Positions 20,494-28,442 of a DNA stretch of 64,000 bases are shown in pieces. Position numbers and translations under genes: made by a program. Numbering within the stretch: position 1 is the stretch's first letter; each line of letters starts with the position of its first letter. This DNA comes from Sinorhizobium chiapasense. GTDB lineage: Bacteria; Pseudomonadota; Alphaproteobacteria; Rhizobiales; Rhizobiaceae. The notes under the pieces are model-generated. The model was not told the origin of the DNA. It saw nothing but the letters and a program-made list of their open reading frames with translations, and did no database searches. The stretch lies in contig NZ_CP133148.1 in NCBI RefSeq assembly GCF_036488675.1, positions 682,001 through 746,000 of the forward strand, given 5' to 3'.

Positions 20494-20633
20494 TGGAAAC
20501 CGTCAAACTCAGTGAGGCACAGCGCAAGTCGCGGCGCAGCCGCAACATCGCTCTTGGTCTCGCGCTCGCCGGCCTCGTTGCCCTTTTCTACGTCGTCACG
20601 CTGATAAAGTTCGGCAACGGCATGGTCCATTGA
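20493..20633 (+). CDS. 46-residue single-span membrane protein in the oxidase operon (CoxF-like position)
   Basis: This tiny protein starts MMETVKLS-like ([18 protein letters not shown]) with a strongly basic segment, then one helix ([20 protein letters not shown]) and a short tail. Its ATG overlaps the ctaB stop in ATGA, so it is translationally coupled. Its position between ctaB and ctaG matches the small CoxF/assembly-protein genes of other alphaproteobacteria. A role in oxidase assembly is inferred from context only. Confidence 0.8.
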   Translation: METVKLSEAQRKSRRSRNIALGLALAGLVALFYVVTLIKFGNGMVH

Positions 20634-20644
20634 GAACGCCGCGC

Positions 20645-21247
20645 ATGACCAACACCCCGCAACCGACCCGGAAAGAGCGCGCAAACGGCGTGATCGTCGG
20701 CACCTGCATTGCCTTCGTGGCAGGCATGGTGGGCATGGCCTATGCCGCAGTGCCGCTCTACGACATGTTCTGCCGGGTGACGGGCTATAACGGCACGACG
20801 CAGCGGGTCGAGCAGGCCTCGGACGTCATCCTCGACGAGAAGGTCAAGGTCACCTTCGACGCCAACACGTCGCGCCTGCCGTGGGAATTCAAGCCCGTCC
20901 AGCGCGACATCGACGTCAGGATCGGCGAGACCGTTCAGGTCAGCTATCGGGCGAAAAATCTGTCGTCGAAGCCGACGACCGGGCAGGCGACCTTCAACGT
21001 GACGCCGATGGCGGCAGGCGCCTATTTCAACAAGGTGCAATGCTTCTGCTTCACGGAAACAACGCTTCAGCCGGGCGAAGAGATGGAGATGCCGGTCGTC
21101 TTCTTCGTCGACCCGGAGATCGTCAAGACGGTCGAGACCAAGGGCATCAAGACACTTACGCTGTCCTACACCTTCTACCCCCGCGAGCCGTCCAAGCCGC
21201 TCGCGGAAGTGAAGGCTAAGACAGGGGAAGCTCAGAACAAACTTTGA
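20645..21247 (+). CDS. ctaG: Cytochrome c oxidase assembly protein CtaG/Cox11
   Basis: Cox11 delivers copper to the CuB site of subunit I. The 200-residue protein has one N-terminal membrane helix ([20 protein letters not shown]), then a periplasmic immunoglobulin-like domain with the copper-binding CFCF motif in [12 protein letters not shown]. The conserved [15 protein letters not shown] stretch is also present. The ATG at 20645 is 11 bases after the preceding stop. Confidence 0.95.
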   Translation: MTNTPQPTRKERANGVIVGTCIAFVAGMVGMAYAAVPLYDMFCRVTGYNGTTQRVEQASDVILDEKVKVTFDANTSRLPWEFKPVQRDIDVRIGETVQVSYRAKNLSSKPTTGQATFNVTPMAAGAYFNKVQCFCFTETTLQPGEEMEMPVVFFVDPEIVKTVETKGIKTLTLSYTFYPREPSKPLAEVKAKTGEAQNKL

Positions 21248-21309
21248 CAGAGGCCCCGTTTCGGATATGCCGGACGGGCGACAAGAGAGACATATCGGGG
21301 ATTACTGAC

Positions 21310-22188
21310 ATGGCCGATGCGCATCAGAAGAATCACGACTACCACATCATAGACCCAAGCCCGTGGCCGCTGCTCGCCTCCATCGGCGCCTTCGTCATGG
21401 CTTTGGGCGGCGTTGGCTTCATGCGCTTCGTGGCCGGTGGTTCGTTCAAGCTGTTCGGAGCTGAGCTTGCCAATCCCTGGGTCTTCTTCATCGGCCTGGC
21501 GCTCGTGCTCTACACCATGTTCGGCTGGTGGTCGGACACGATCAAGGAAGCGCACGAGGGGCATCACACCCGCGTCGTATCGTTGCACCTGCGCTATGGC
21601 ATGATCATGTTCATCGCCTCGGAGGTGATGTTCTTCGTAGCCTGGTTCTGGGCCTTCTTCGATGCGAGCCTCTTTGCGGGCGAAGCGATCCAGGCCGCGC
21701 GCACGACCTACACCGGCGGCGTCTGGCCGCCTAAGGGCATCGAGGTCCTCGACCCCTGGCACCTGCCGCTCTACAACACCGTCATTCTGCTGCTGTCCGG
21801 CACCACCGTTACCTGGGCACACCACGCGCTGCTGCACAATGACCGCAGGGGTCTGGTCCACGGCCTGACGCTGACGGTTCTGCTCGGCGTCCTGTTCTCC
21901 AGCGTACAGGCCTACGAATATGCGCACGCGCCGTTCGCCTTCCGGGACTCGATCTATGGCGCAACCTTCTTCATGGCGACCGGCTTCCACGGTTTCCACG
22001 TTCTGATCGGCACGATCTTCCTGCTGGTCTGCCTGTTGCGGGCGATACGTGGTGATTTTACCCCGAAGCAGCATTTCGGTCTCGAGGCGGCTGCCTGGTA
22101 CTGGCACTTCGTCGACGTGGTCTGGCTGTTCCTCTTCTTCTCCATCTATATCTGGGGCAGCTGGGGTGCGCCGGTCGCCCACGGCTAA
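21310..22188 (+). CDS. ctaE: Cytochrome c oxidase subunit III
   Basis: This is the 292-residue, seven-helix core subunit that stabilises oxidase turnover. Diagnostic blocks include HTRVVSLHLRYGMIMFI, SEVMFFVAWFWAFFDASL, TGFHGFHVLIGTIFL and WHFVDVVWLFLF. The ATG at 21310 follows CGGGGATTACTGAC. It lies 62 bases after ctaG. An imperfect hairpin follows before the DUF983 gene. Confidence 0.96.
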   Translation: MADAHQKNHDYHIIDPSPWPLLASIGAFVMALGGVGFMRFVAGGSFKLFGAELANPWVFFIGLALVLYTMFGWWSDTIKEAHEGHHTRVVSLHLRYGMIMFIASEVMFFVAWFWAFFDASLFAGEAIQAARTTYTGGVWPPKGIEVLDPWHLPLYNTVILLLSGTTVTWAHHALLHNDRRGLVHGLTLTVLLGVLFSSVQAYEYAHAPFAFRDSIYGATFFMATGFHGFHVLIGTIFLLVCLLRAIRGDFTPKQHFGLEAAAWYWHFVDVVWLFLFFSIYIWGSWGAPVAHG

Positions 22189-22214
22189 TTGGCCGGCGAA
22201 GGTGCACTGAATTC

Positions 22215-22243
22215 GGGGCGGCCTGCGGAAATGCGGCCGCTCC
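22215..22243 (+). other. Imperfect intercistronic hairpin after ctaE
   Basis: GGGGCGGCC pairs with GGCCGCTCC (one G-T pair) around an 11-base loop. Only TT follows, so it may attenuate rather than end transcription. Confidence 0.45.
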
Positions 22244-22263
22244 TTGCATTTGGAGGTTGAGCA

Positions 22264-22647
22264 ATGACTGACGACAAGGCGCTCTATCCGCCGGTCGATC
22301 CGATCTTGGCCGGCATCAAGGGGCACTGCCCGCGCTGCGGCCAAGGTCAGCTTTTCGACGGGTTCCTGAAACTGCGCCCGGCATGTAGCACTTGCGAACT
22401 CGACTATCGCTTCGCCGATTCCGGCGACGGACCTGTTGTCTTCGTCATCCTGATCGTCGGCTTCGTCGTCGTCGGCGCGGCGCTGTGGATGGAGGTCAAC
22501 ATCAACCCGCCTCTGTGGCTGCATTTCCTGCTCTGGATACCGCTCGCAACGGTCCTCAGCCTTGCTCTGACGCGGATGCTGAAGGGCGTCCTGATCAATC
22601 TGCAATACCGCAACAGCGCGCGTCCGGGTGAGATCGATCGTGGTTGA
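22264..22647 (+). CDS. DUF983 membrane protein
   Basis: This 127-residue protein has an N-terminal zinc-ribbon-like pair, CPRCGQGQLF and CSTCELDY (residues 21-43), then two hydrophobic helices (FVILIVGFVVVGAALW and HFLLWIPLATVLSLAL). DUF983 genes commonly sit between ctaE and surf1 in alphaproteobacteria, which suggests an accessory role in oxidase biogenesis; the biochemical function is unknown. It overlaps the start of surf1. Confidence 0.85.
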   Translation: MTDDKALYPPVDPILAGIKGHCPRCGQGQLFDGFLKLRPACSTCELDYRFADSGDGPVVFVILIVGFVVVGAALWMEVNINPPLWLHFLLWIPLATVLSLALTRMLKGVLINLQYRNSARPGEIDRG

Positions 22648-23410
22648 GGAGCGCAAGCCGGCAGGGCGCGGCCGCCTCGGCAAGTTCGCCGGCTTTTTCC
22701 TTGTGATTGCGGCCCTTGGCGTGCTTGTGTCGCTCGGCACATGGCAGATGCAGCGGCTTCAGTGGAAGGAGGCACTGCTGACCGCGATCGCCGACCGGCG
22801 TACCGCGCCGCCGGTCTCGCTCGAGGAAATCGAGGCGATGGCTGCCGCGGGTGACGACATCGACTACCGCACTGTCCAGGTGTCGGGCACTTACGATCAC
22901 GGCAAGGAGCGCCATTTCTTCGCCACCCATGAAGGCCGTACCGGCTACTATGTCTTCACGCCGCTGATACTCGGGGATGGCCGCGCCCTTTTCGTCAACC
23001 GCGGCTTCGTGCCCTTCGAGAAGAAGGACGCATCGACTCGTCCCGAAGGGCAGGTCGCCGGAACGGTGACCGTGAACGGGCTTGCCCGCCCGAGACTTTT
23101 GGAAAAGCCTTCCTCTCTCGTACCCGACAACGACATCGCCAAGAACATTTTCTACTGGAAGGACCTCGACGCGATGGCGGGCGCGGCCCGCATTCCGACC
23201 GATCGGGTGGTTTCTTTCTTCGTGGACGCGGATGCCTCAGCAAATCCCGGCGGCCTGCCGATTGGCGGCGTCACGCAATTCGACCTGCCGAACAACCACT
23301 TGCAATATGCTCTCACATGGTACGGCCTTGCGGTCGCACTGGTGGCTGTGAGTGGCGTTTACTTGTATCGCCGCAGGCGGCAACTTACTGAGGCGGCTTC
23401 GGACGTCTGA
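22640..23410 (+). CDS. SURF1-family oxidase assembly protein
   Basis: Surf1 helps insert heme a into subunit I. The protein of about 256 residues has the two-helix family topology: an N-terminal helix (FFLVIAALGVLVSLGTWQMQRLQWK, with the conserved GxWQ), a periplasmic middle domain with the VFVNRGFVP-type block, and a C-terminal helix (WYGLAVALVAVSGVYLYRRR). The start is uncertain: GTG at 22640 has GGTGAG upstream, while GTG at 22628 adds four residues. It overlaps the end of the DUF983 gene. Confidence 0.9.
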   Translation: MVEERKPAGRGRLGKFAGFFLVIAALGVLVSLGTWQMQRLQWKEALLTAIADRRTAPPVSLEEIEAMAAAGDDIDYRTVQVSGTYDHGKERHFFATHEGRTGYYVFTPLILGDGRALFVNRGFVPFEKKDASTRPEGQVAGTVTVNGLARPRLLEKPSSLVPDNDIAKNIFYWKDLDAMAGAARIPTDRVVSFFVDADASANPGGLPIGGVTQFDLPNNHLQYALTWYGLAVALVAVSGVYLYRRRRQLTEAASDV

Positions 23411-23562
23411 TCCGGGGTCAGTCATGTGATCCAAACCCGGCACGGCATTTGCCCGGGTGATGGTGTTCTTCCTTGTGTGCTTTGCCGTTGCCGCTATATA
23501 TGGCGCATGGCCGGGTTAGCCCGGCTATGTTCGCCCTTGTTTGTTTTACCGTTCAGTGACTC

Positions 23563-24573
23563 ATGGCCTCAACCGCGGCAGCAAAATCTCCGGTTACCAT
23601 TCGCCTCTGCGGCCCGCGCGGCTTCTGCGCCGGCGTTGATCGGGCGATCCAGATCGTCGTTTTGGCGTTGAAGGAGTTCGGCGCGCCGGTCTACGTCCGC
23701 CACGAGATCGTTCACAACCGATATGTCGTCGAGGGGCTTGAGGCCAAGGGTGCGATCTTCGTCGAGGAGCTGGACGAGATACCGCCCGAGCATCGCAAGC
23801 AGCCGGTCGTCTTTTCGGCGCATGGCGTTCCAAAGTCCGTGCCGGCGGATGCGGATGCGCGCAATCTCTTCTATCTCGACGCCACCTGTCCGCTGGTGTC
23901 GAAGGTGCACAAGCAGGCGATGCGCCACCATCGGCTGGGACGCCATGTCGTGCTGATCGGCCATGCCGGACACCCCGAGGTCATCGGCACGATGGGGCAA
24001 TTGCCGGAGGGCGCCGTGTCGCTTGTCGAGACTGTCGAAGACGCGGACGTCTACATGCCGCCGGACCCCGATAATCTCGGATTCGTCACCCAGACGACGT
24101 TGTCGGTCGACGACACCGCCGGTGTCATCAAGCGTCTGCACGAACGCTTCCCGAATCTGACTGCGCCGGCGGCCGATTCGATCTGCTACGCGACCACGAA
24201 CCGCCAGGAAGCGGTAAAGCAGGCGGCGCCCGGATGCGACCTGTTCCTGATCGTCGGCGCGCCGAATTCATCCAATTCCAAGCGCCTCGTCGAAGTGGCG
24301 CTGAGGGCTGGGGCAAAGAAATCAATTCTGGTCCAGCGCGCGTCGGAGATCGACTGGGAAGCGATCGGGGACATCTCTACGGTCGGCCTGTCGGCCGGCG
24401 CGTCTGCGCCGGAAGTCATCGTCAACGAAATCATCGAGGCGTTCCGCGAACGTTACGATGCGGCGGTAGAGCTTGCCGATACGGTTGAGGAAAACGAGAA
24501 CTTCCTCGTCAACCGGGAGATCCGCCATGTCGAATTGACCGCTGCCGACATGGCCTTCGTCAACGGCGAATAA
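23563..24573 (+). CDS. ispH: 4-hydroxy-3-methylbut-2-enyl diphosphate reductase
   Basis: IspH performs the last step of the MEP pathway, producing IPP and DMAPP with an iron-sulfur cluster. The 336-residue protein shows the three cluster cysteines in [23 protein letters not shown] and [12 protein letters not shown], and the conserved VFSAHGVP and [14 protein letters not shown] blocks. It follows surf1 by 152 bases. Its product feeds farnesyl diphosphate, which ctaB uses, although this proximity may be incidental. Confidence 0.97.
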   Translation: MASTAAAKSPVTIRLCGPRGFCAGVDRAIQIVVLALKEFGAPVYVRHEIVHNRYVVEGLEAKGAIFVEELDEIPPEHRKQPVVFSAHGVPKSVPADADARNLFYLDATCPLVSKVHKQAMRHHRLGRHVVLIGHAGHPEVIGTMGQLPEGAVSLVETVEDADVYMPPDPDNLGFVTQTTLSVDDTAGVIKRLHERFPNLTAPAADSICYATTNRQEAVKQAAPGCDLFLIVGAPNSSNSKRLVEVALRAGAKKSILVQRASEIDWEAIGDISTVGLSAGASAPEVIVNEIIEAFRERYDAAVELADTVEENENFLVNREIRHVELTAADMAFVNGE

Positions 24574-24641
24574 AATCGGCGCGGTCTCCCGCCCGCGGCC
24601 TGCTCCAAATACTCGACTTGCGTTTCTGAAAGTGGCGAACC

Positions 24642-25622
24642 TTGGCAGTTTATACCGACATCACGGAAGACGATCTGATCCGTTTTCTGGCAGCCTATGA
24701 CGTGGGTGCCCTGACTTCCTACAAGGGCATTGCGGAAGGAGTCGAAAACTCGAACTTCCTTCTCCACACGACCAAGGGCTCCTATATCCTCACGCTTTAC
24801 GAGAAGCGTGTGAATGCGGACGATCTGCCGTTCTTCCTGGGCCTGATGCACCATCTGGCCGAAAGGGGACTGTCCTGCCCGCTGCCGCTGCCGCGCGCGG
24901 ACGGCGAGCTTCTGGGAGAGCTATCCGGCCGTCCGGCCGCCGTGATCTCCTTTCTTGAAGGCATGTGGTTGAGAAAGCCCGAGGCGCAGCATTGCCGCGA
25001 GGTCGGCCGCGCGCTCGCGGCCATGCATGTCGCCGGCCAGGATTTTCCCTTGAAGCGTCCCAACGCCCTCTCGGTTGGTGGCTGGCGTCCGCTCTGGGAG
25101 AACTCGGAGACCCGTGCCGATGAGGTGCAGGCCGGCTTGAAGGATGAGATCGCTGCGGAGCTGAGCTATCTGGAGGCGCGCTGGCCGAAGAACCTGCCGG
25201 AGGGTGTCATTCATGCGGATCTCTTCCCGGACAATGTCTTCTTCCTTGGCGATCGCCTATCCGGCCTCATCGATTTCTATTTCGCCTGCAACGATTTCCT
25301 CGCCTATGACGTCGCGGTCTGCCTGAATTCCTGGTGCTTCGAGAAGAACGGCTCCTACAACATCACCAAGGGCATGGCGCTGCTGTCGGGCTACCAGAGC
25401 GTGAGGAGGCTGACGGCGGAAGAAGTGGCGGCCCTGCCGTTGCTCGCGCGGGGATCGGCCCTGCGTTTCTTCCTGACGCGCCTCTACGACTGGCTGATGA
25501 CGCCACCCGGTGCGCTCGTGGTGAAGAAGGACCCGCTCGAATATCTCACCAAGATCCGCTTCCATCGCGCCATCCTGTCGAGCGCCGAATACGGCCTCAC
25601 GCGCCAAGAGGCATCGGCATGA
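24642..25622 (+). CDS. thrB: Homoserine kinase (aminoglycoside-phosphotransferase fold type)
   Basis: This 326-residue kinase phosphorylates homoserine in threonine synthesis. It is the alphaproteobacterial ThrB type, which uses a choline kinase/APH fold, not the GHMP fold. The catalytic loop is visible as [14 protein letters not shown] and the metal-binding Asp as [11 protein letters not shown]. The start is a TTG at 24642, giving [20 protein letters not shown]. Its TGA overlaps the rnhA ATG. The next enzyme of the pathway, thrC, is at 33541-34938 on the other strand. Confidence 0.93.
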   Translation: MAVYTDITEDDLIRFLAAYDVGALTSYKGIAEGVENSNFLLHTTKGSYILTLYEKRVNADDLPFFLGLMHHLAERGLSCPLPLPRADGELLGELSGRPAAVISFLEGMWLRKPEAQHCREVGRALAAMHVAGQDFPLKRPNALSVGGWRPLWENSETRADEVQAGLKDEIAAELSYLEARWPKNLPEGVIHADLFPDNVFFLGDRLSGLIDFYFACNDFLAYDVAVCLNSWCFEKNGSYNITKGMALLSGYQSVRRLTAEEVAALPLLARGSALRFFLTRLYDWLMTPPGALVVKKDPLEYLTKIRFHRAILSSAEYGLTRQEASA

Positions 25623-26080
25623 AGCACGTCGACATATTTACCGACGGCGCATGCTCTGGAAATCCCGGCCCGGGTGGCTGGGGTGCAGTGCTTCGTTATG
25701 GCGACGTCGAGAAGGAAATGTCCGGTGGAGAGGCCGAGACCACCAACAATCGGATGGAGTTGCTTGCAGCGATCTCGGCGCTGAACGCGCTGAAGCAGGC
25801 CTGCGACGTCGATCTTCACACCGACAGCAAATACGTCATGGACGGCATCTCAAAATGGATCCACGGCTGGAAGCGTAACGGCTGGAAGACCGGAGATAAG
25901 AAGCCGGTGAAGAACGGTGAACTTTGGCGGGCGCTGGATGAAGCAAGAGGCCGCCACAAGGTGACCTGGCACTGGGTCAAGGGTCATGCCGGACACCCCG
26001 AGAACGAGCGTGCGGATGAACTCGCGCGCAAGGGGATGGAGCCATTCAAGAAAAACCGCCGCCCTGATATCGCCGTATAA
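25619..26080 (+). CDS. rnhA: Ribonuclease HI
   Basis: RnhA cuts RNA in RNA-DNA hybrids. The 153-residue protein shows all four catalytic carboxylates in context: Asp in [11 protein letters not shown], Glu in NNRMELLAA, Asp in [10 protein letters not shown] and Asp in [11 protein letters not shown]. The basic substrate-handle segment [17 protein letters not shown] is present. The start overlaps the thrB stop in ATGA, so the two are translationally coupled. Confidence 0.97.
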   Translation: MKHVDIFTDGACSGNPGPGGWGAVLRYGDVEKEMSGGEAETTNNRMELLAAISALNALKQACDVDLHTDSKYVMDGISKWIHGWKRNGWKTGDKKPVKNGELWRALDEARGRHKVTWHWVKGHAGHPENERADELARKGMEPFKKNRRPDIAV

Positions 26081-26105
26081 GAAACGGGCACATCCGGCCC
26101 GTTTC
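26081..26105. terminator. Hairpin terminator between rnhA and peroxiredoxin
   Basis: GAAACGGGC pairs perfectly with GCCCGTTTC around a 7-base loop, between convergent genes. T-runs are short, so strength is uncertain. Confidence 0.7.
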
Positions 26106-26128
26106 AAATGACCCGAAATGTCAGCTTT

Positions 26129-26614
26129 TCAAAGCTGTTCCAGCATGGCGGCGGCGCCCGAAACGGTCGCCTGGCCAGGGCTCTCCTCGACATTCAGCGC
26201 CTTGACCACTCCGTCCTCGACCAGCATGGAATAGCGCTTGGAGCGGATGCCGAGCGTGCCGGCCGAAAGATCGATGTCCATGCCAAGCGCCTTCGTGAAA
26301 GCGGCGTTCCAGTCCGACAGGAAATGGATCTTGCCCATGCCGCCGGACGAAGTCGCCCAGGCGCCCATGACGTGCAGGTCGTTGACAGCGACAACGGCAA
26401 TGTCGTCAATGCCGCGGGCCAGGATCGCGTCGCGATTTTCGAGATAGCCGGGGAGGTGATTGAGCGAACAGGTCGGCGTGAAGGCACCCGGCACGGCAAA
26501 CAGAACGACGCGCTTGCCTTTGAAAAGCTCGTCTGTCGTCACCTCAACCGGGCCGTCGGCAGTCTTTTCCTTGAAGGTTGCGGTGGGCAGCTTGTCTCCG
26601 ACGGAAATAGTCAC
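26129..26614 (-). CDS. Peroxiredoxin of the Prx5 type
   Basis: This 161-residue thiol peroxidase reduces hydrogen and organic peroxides. The peroxidatic cysteine sits in PGAFTPTCSLNHLPGY (residues 42-57), with the Prx5/AhpC-TSA signature. The C-terminal RSKRYSMLVEDGVVKALNVEE is typical of the glutaredoxin- or thioredoxin-dependent group. A family B repeat lies just upstream of its promoter region. Confidence 0.92.
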   Translation of the reverse strand: MTISVGDKLPTATFKEKTADGPVEVTTDELFKGKRVVLFAVPGAFTPTCSLNHLPGYLENRDAILARGIDDIAVVAVNDLHVMGAWATSSGGMGKIHFLSDWNAAFTKALGMDIDLSAGTLGIRSKRYSMLVEDGVVKALNVEESPGQATVSGAAAMLEQL

Positions 26615-26650
26615 GGTAGTCTCCCTGATTTGTGCGAGTTCGGTGCGCTA

Positions 26651-26754
26651 CTGCATGTTTCCTTAAATCGTAGCCGATTCAAGGATAAAAACATGCAGCA
26701 ACTCAAAGTGCTACAGCGTCCTTTGCGCGTCTGATAAGACGCGCGGCGCTGTAG
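26651..26754 (-). repeat. Double-palindrome repeat, family B, copy 1 (reverse)
   Basis: On the minus strand it reads CTACAGCGCCGCGC...GCGCGTC hairpin, a short linker with GCACTTTG, and a second hairpin that ends CATGCAG. The TGCATGTTTCCTTAAATCG arm pairs with GGATAAAAACATGCA. Other copies lie at 35180, 40246, 46882, 57082 and 62546. Confidence 0.88.
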
Positions 26755-26789
26755 GCGCTACCGAACGCGTGAGGGACTATAGGTCGCCA

Positions 26790-27638
26790 TCAATCAAAGG
26801 CAAGGGTCGTTTCCATGCTGCGGCTGCCGGCGCGGACCGTGAGCGCAATCGGCCTTCCTCTGATGTTCTTGTCCTTGCCGGAGAACCTTACCGGAATATC
26901 TGCCGTGCGCTGAATACCCGTTTCTGCTCCGAAAGAGGGCTTGCCGAAGCTCATGCCGGAGGGACTGACGAAAAAGAGATCCGGCTCACCTGCCTTTGCT
27001 TCCGGAGGCAATTGAAGACGGAGCCGGATCGCTCCTGCCGCTTCATCGAACCTTGCTGCCGTAACCCTGAAATCGGTCGACGGGGCTTGCGGCAGCGCCG
27101 CCACGGCGTCGGCGATGCGTGCTTCGTCGAGCGGATTGTCGAACCCGCCTTTCTTCAGGACGAGGTTCAGTTCGCCTTGGACCGGGATGCAGATGTCCTC
27201 GCAGATGCCCAGGAAGACGGAAGCGCGGATGGCGAGGTCGCCATCGTCACGCGTCCTCTTCAGCGCCAGCGGGAAAGTGACGGGAGTGTCGTACCCGACA
27301 TAGCGCGCCGGTCCTTGACCGAACGTCTTCGGTGCAGGGAAGTCGATGCCCTCGAGAGCAACGCCGGAGGAGGGATCGATGGTAACCTGTGGCGGTATTC
27401 CGCTCGCCCCCGGATCGCGCCAGTAGGTCTTCCAGCCGGGTTTGAGCTTGACCTCGAGAATAGCCGGTATGGTGCCATCCGCTTCGGGCTGTGCGGCAAC
27501 GAGACGGATGGCGCCGCCGTCCGAAGTCACCCATTCGCTGGCGGCGGCATGCGCTTTGGCAGGAAGAAAAAATAAGAGCAGAAGACTTGCCGCAGCGACG
27601 CGTTGGGCCATCTTCTCTACCGTGGGGCGCTTGGTCAT
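26790..27638 (-). CDS. Exported protein with DsbD N-terminal (DsbD-alpha-like) domain
   Basis: This 282-residue protein has a signal peptide ending near AKAHA. Its mature domain has the DsbD-alpha pattern: LKPGWKTYWRDPGASGIPP, then GYDTPVTFPLAL and the paired cysteines in GICEDICIPVQGELNL. In DsbD, this domain passes electrons to periplasmic thiol proteins such as DsbC. No membrane DsbD-beta part or thioredoxin-like part is present, so it is a stand-alone periplasmic domain. A second start at 27611 has a better purine-rich site (GGTAGAGAAG) and is equally plausible. Confidence 0.85.
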   Translation of the reverse strand: MTKRPTVEKMAQRVAAASLLLLFFLPAKAHAAASEWVTSDGGAIRLVAAQPEADGTIPAILEVKLKPGWKTYWRDPGASGIPPQVTIDPSSGVALEGIDFPAPKTFGQGPARYVGYDTPVTFPLALKRTRDDGDLAIRASVFLGICEDICIPVQGELNLVLKKGGFDNPLDEARIADAVAALPQAPSTDFRVTAARFDEAAGAIRLRLQLPPEAKAGEPDLFFVSPSGMSFGKPSFGAETGIQRTADIPVRFSGKDKNIRGRPIALTVRAGSRSMETTLAFD

Positions 27639-27793
27639 GGGCTAGCATTACCGTTCTTCGACCCGTGCCGCCAGTCGCTCCGGCCTATGCCGGCGATCAT
27701 ATTCGCTTGATCGACACGCGTGAGCGTCGTGCGTGCAAATTTTAGCAACCGCCACGTAGAGGCGCTTTTCATTTCGTGGCGAATTGGTAGGCT

Positions 27794-28408
27794 ATGTCCA
27801 TTATGGCGACAACGGTGCTGCACAAGACACGCGAACGTGGTTTCCTTGACGGTCAATTCCTGATCGCCATGCCGAGCATGTTCGATTCCAATTTTGCCCG
27901 CACCGTCATTTTCGTCTGCGCCCATTCCGAGGACGGCGCGATGGGCTTCGTCCTCAACCGGCCCCAGCGGCTGACCTTCCCGGATGTCCTCCTGCATCTG
28001 CAGATCCTTGACGAGGAGGAGGCGATCCGCCTGCCCGCAACGACAAGGGATTTCCAAATACAGGCAGGCGGTCCTGTTGAGACCGGCCGCGGCTTCGTGC
28101 TGCATTCCGACGACTATTTGAGCGACTCCAGCATTCCCGTCAGCGACGACATCTGCCTGACGGCGACACTCGATATCGTCAGGGCCATTTCGCGCGGCGA
28201 GGGACCACTGAAGGCGACGATGCTGCTTGGTTATGCAGGATGGGGGCCCGGTCAACTCGAAAACGAGATCGCCCAGAACGGCTGGCTGACGTGCCCTGCG
28301 CGCGAGGAGCTCATATTCGACCGCGCCTTGGACGAGAAATATGACCGGGCGCTTGAGCTGATGGGCGTCAGTTCCGCCATGCTGTCAACGGACGCCGGCC
28401 ACGCCTGA
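27794..28408 (+). CDS. YqgE/AlgH family protein
   Basis: This 204-residue protein belongs to UPF0301. It opens with [41 protein letters not shown], all conserved, and has the middle [14 protein letters not shown] and [18 protein letters not shown] blocks. Homologues are linked loosely to alginate regulation in Pseudomonas, but the biochemical role is unknown. The ATG at 27794 is followed by another at 27803. Confidence 0.92.
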   Translation: MSIMATTVLHKTRERGFLDGQFLIAMPSMFDSNFARTVIFVCAHSEDGAMGFVLNRPQRLTFPDVLLHLQILDEEEAIRLPATTRDFQIQAGGPVETGRGFVLHSDDYLSDSSIPVSDDICLTATLDIVRAISRGEGPLKATMLLGYAGWGPGQLENEIAQNGWLTCPAREELIFDRALDEKYDRALELMGVSSAMLSTDAGHA

Positions 28409-28442
28409 CCCTCTTCGGGCAAACTCAGGCTGCGTCGCTCGG

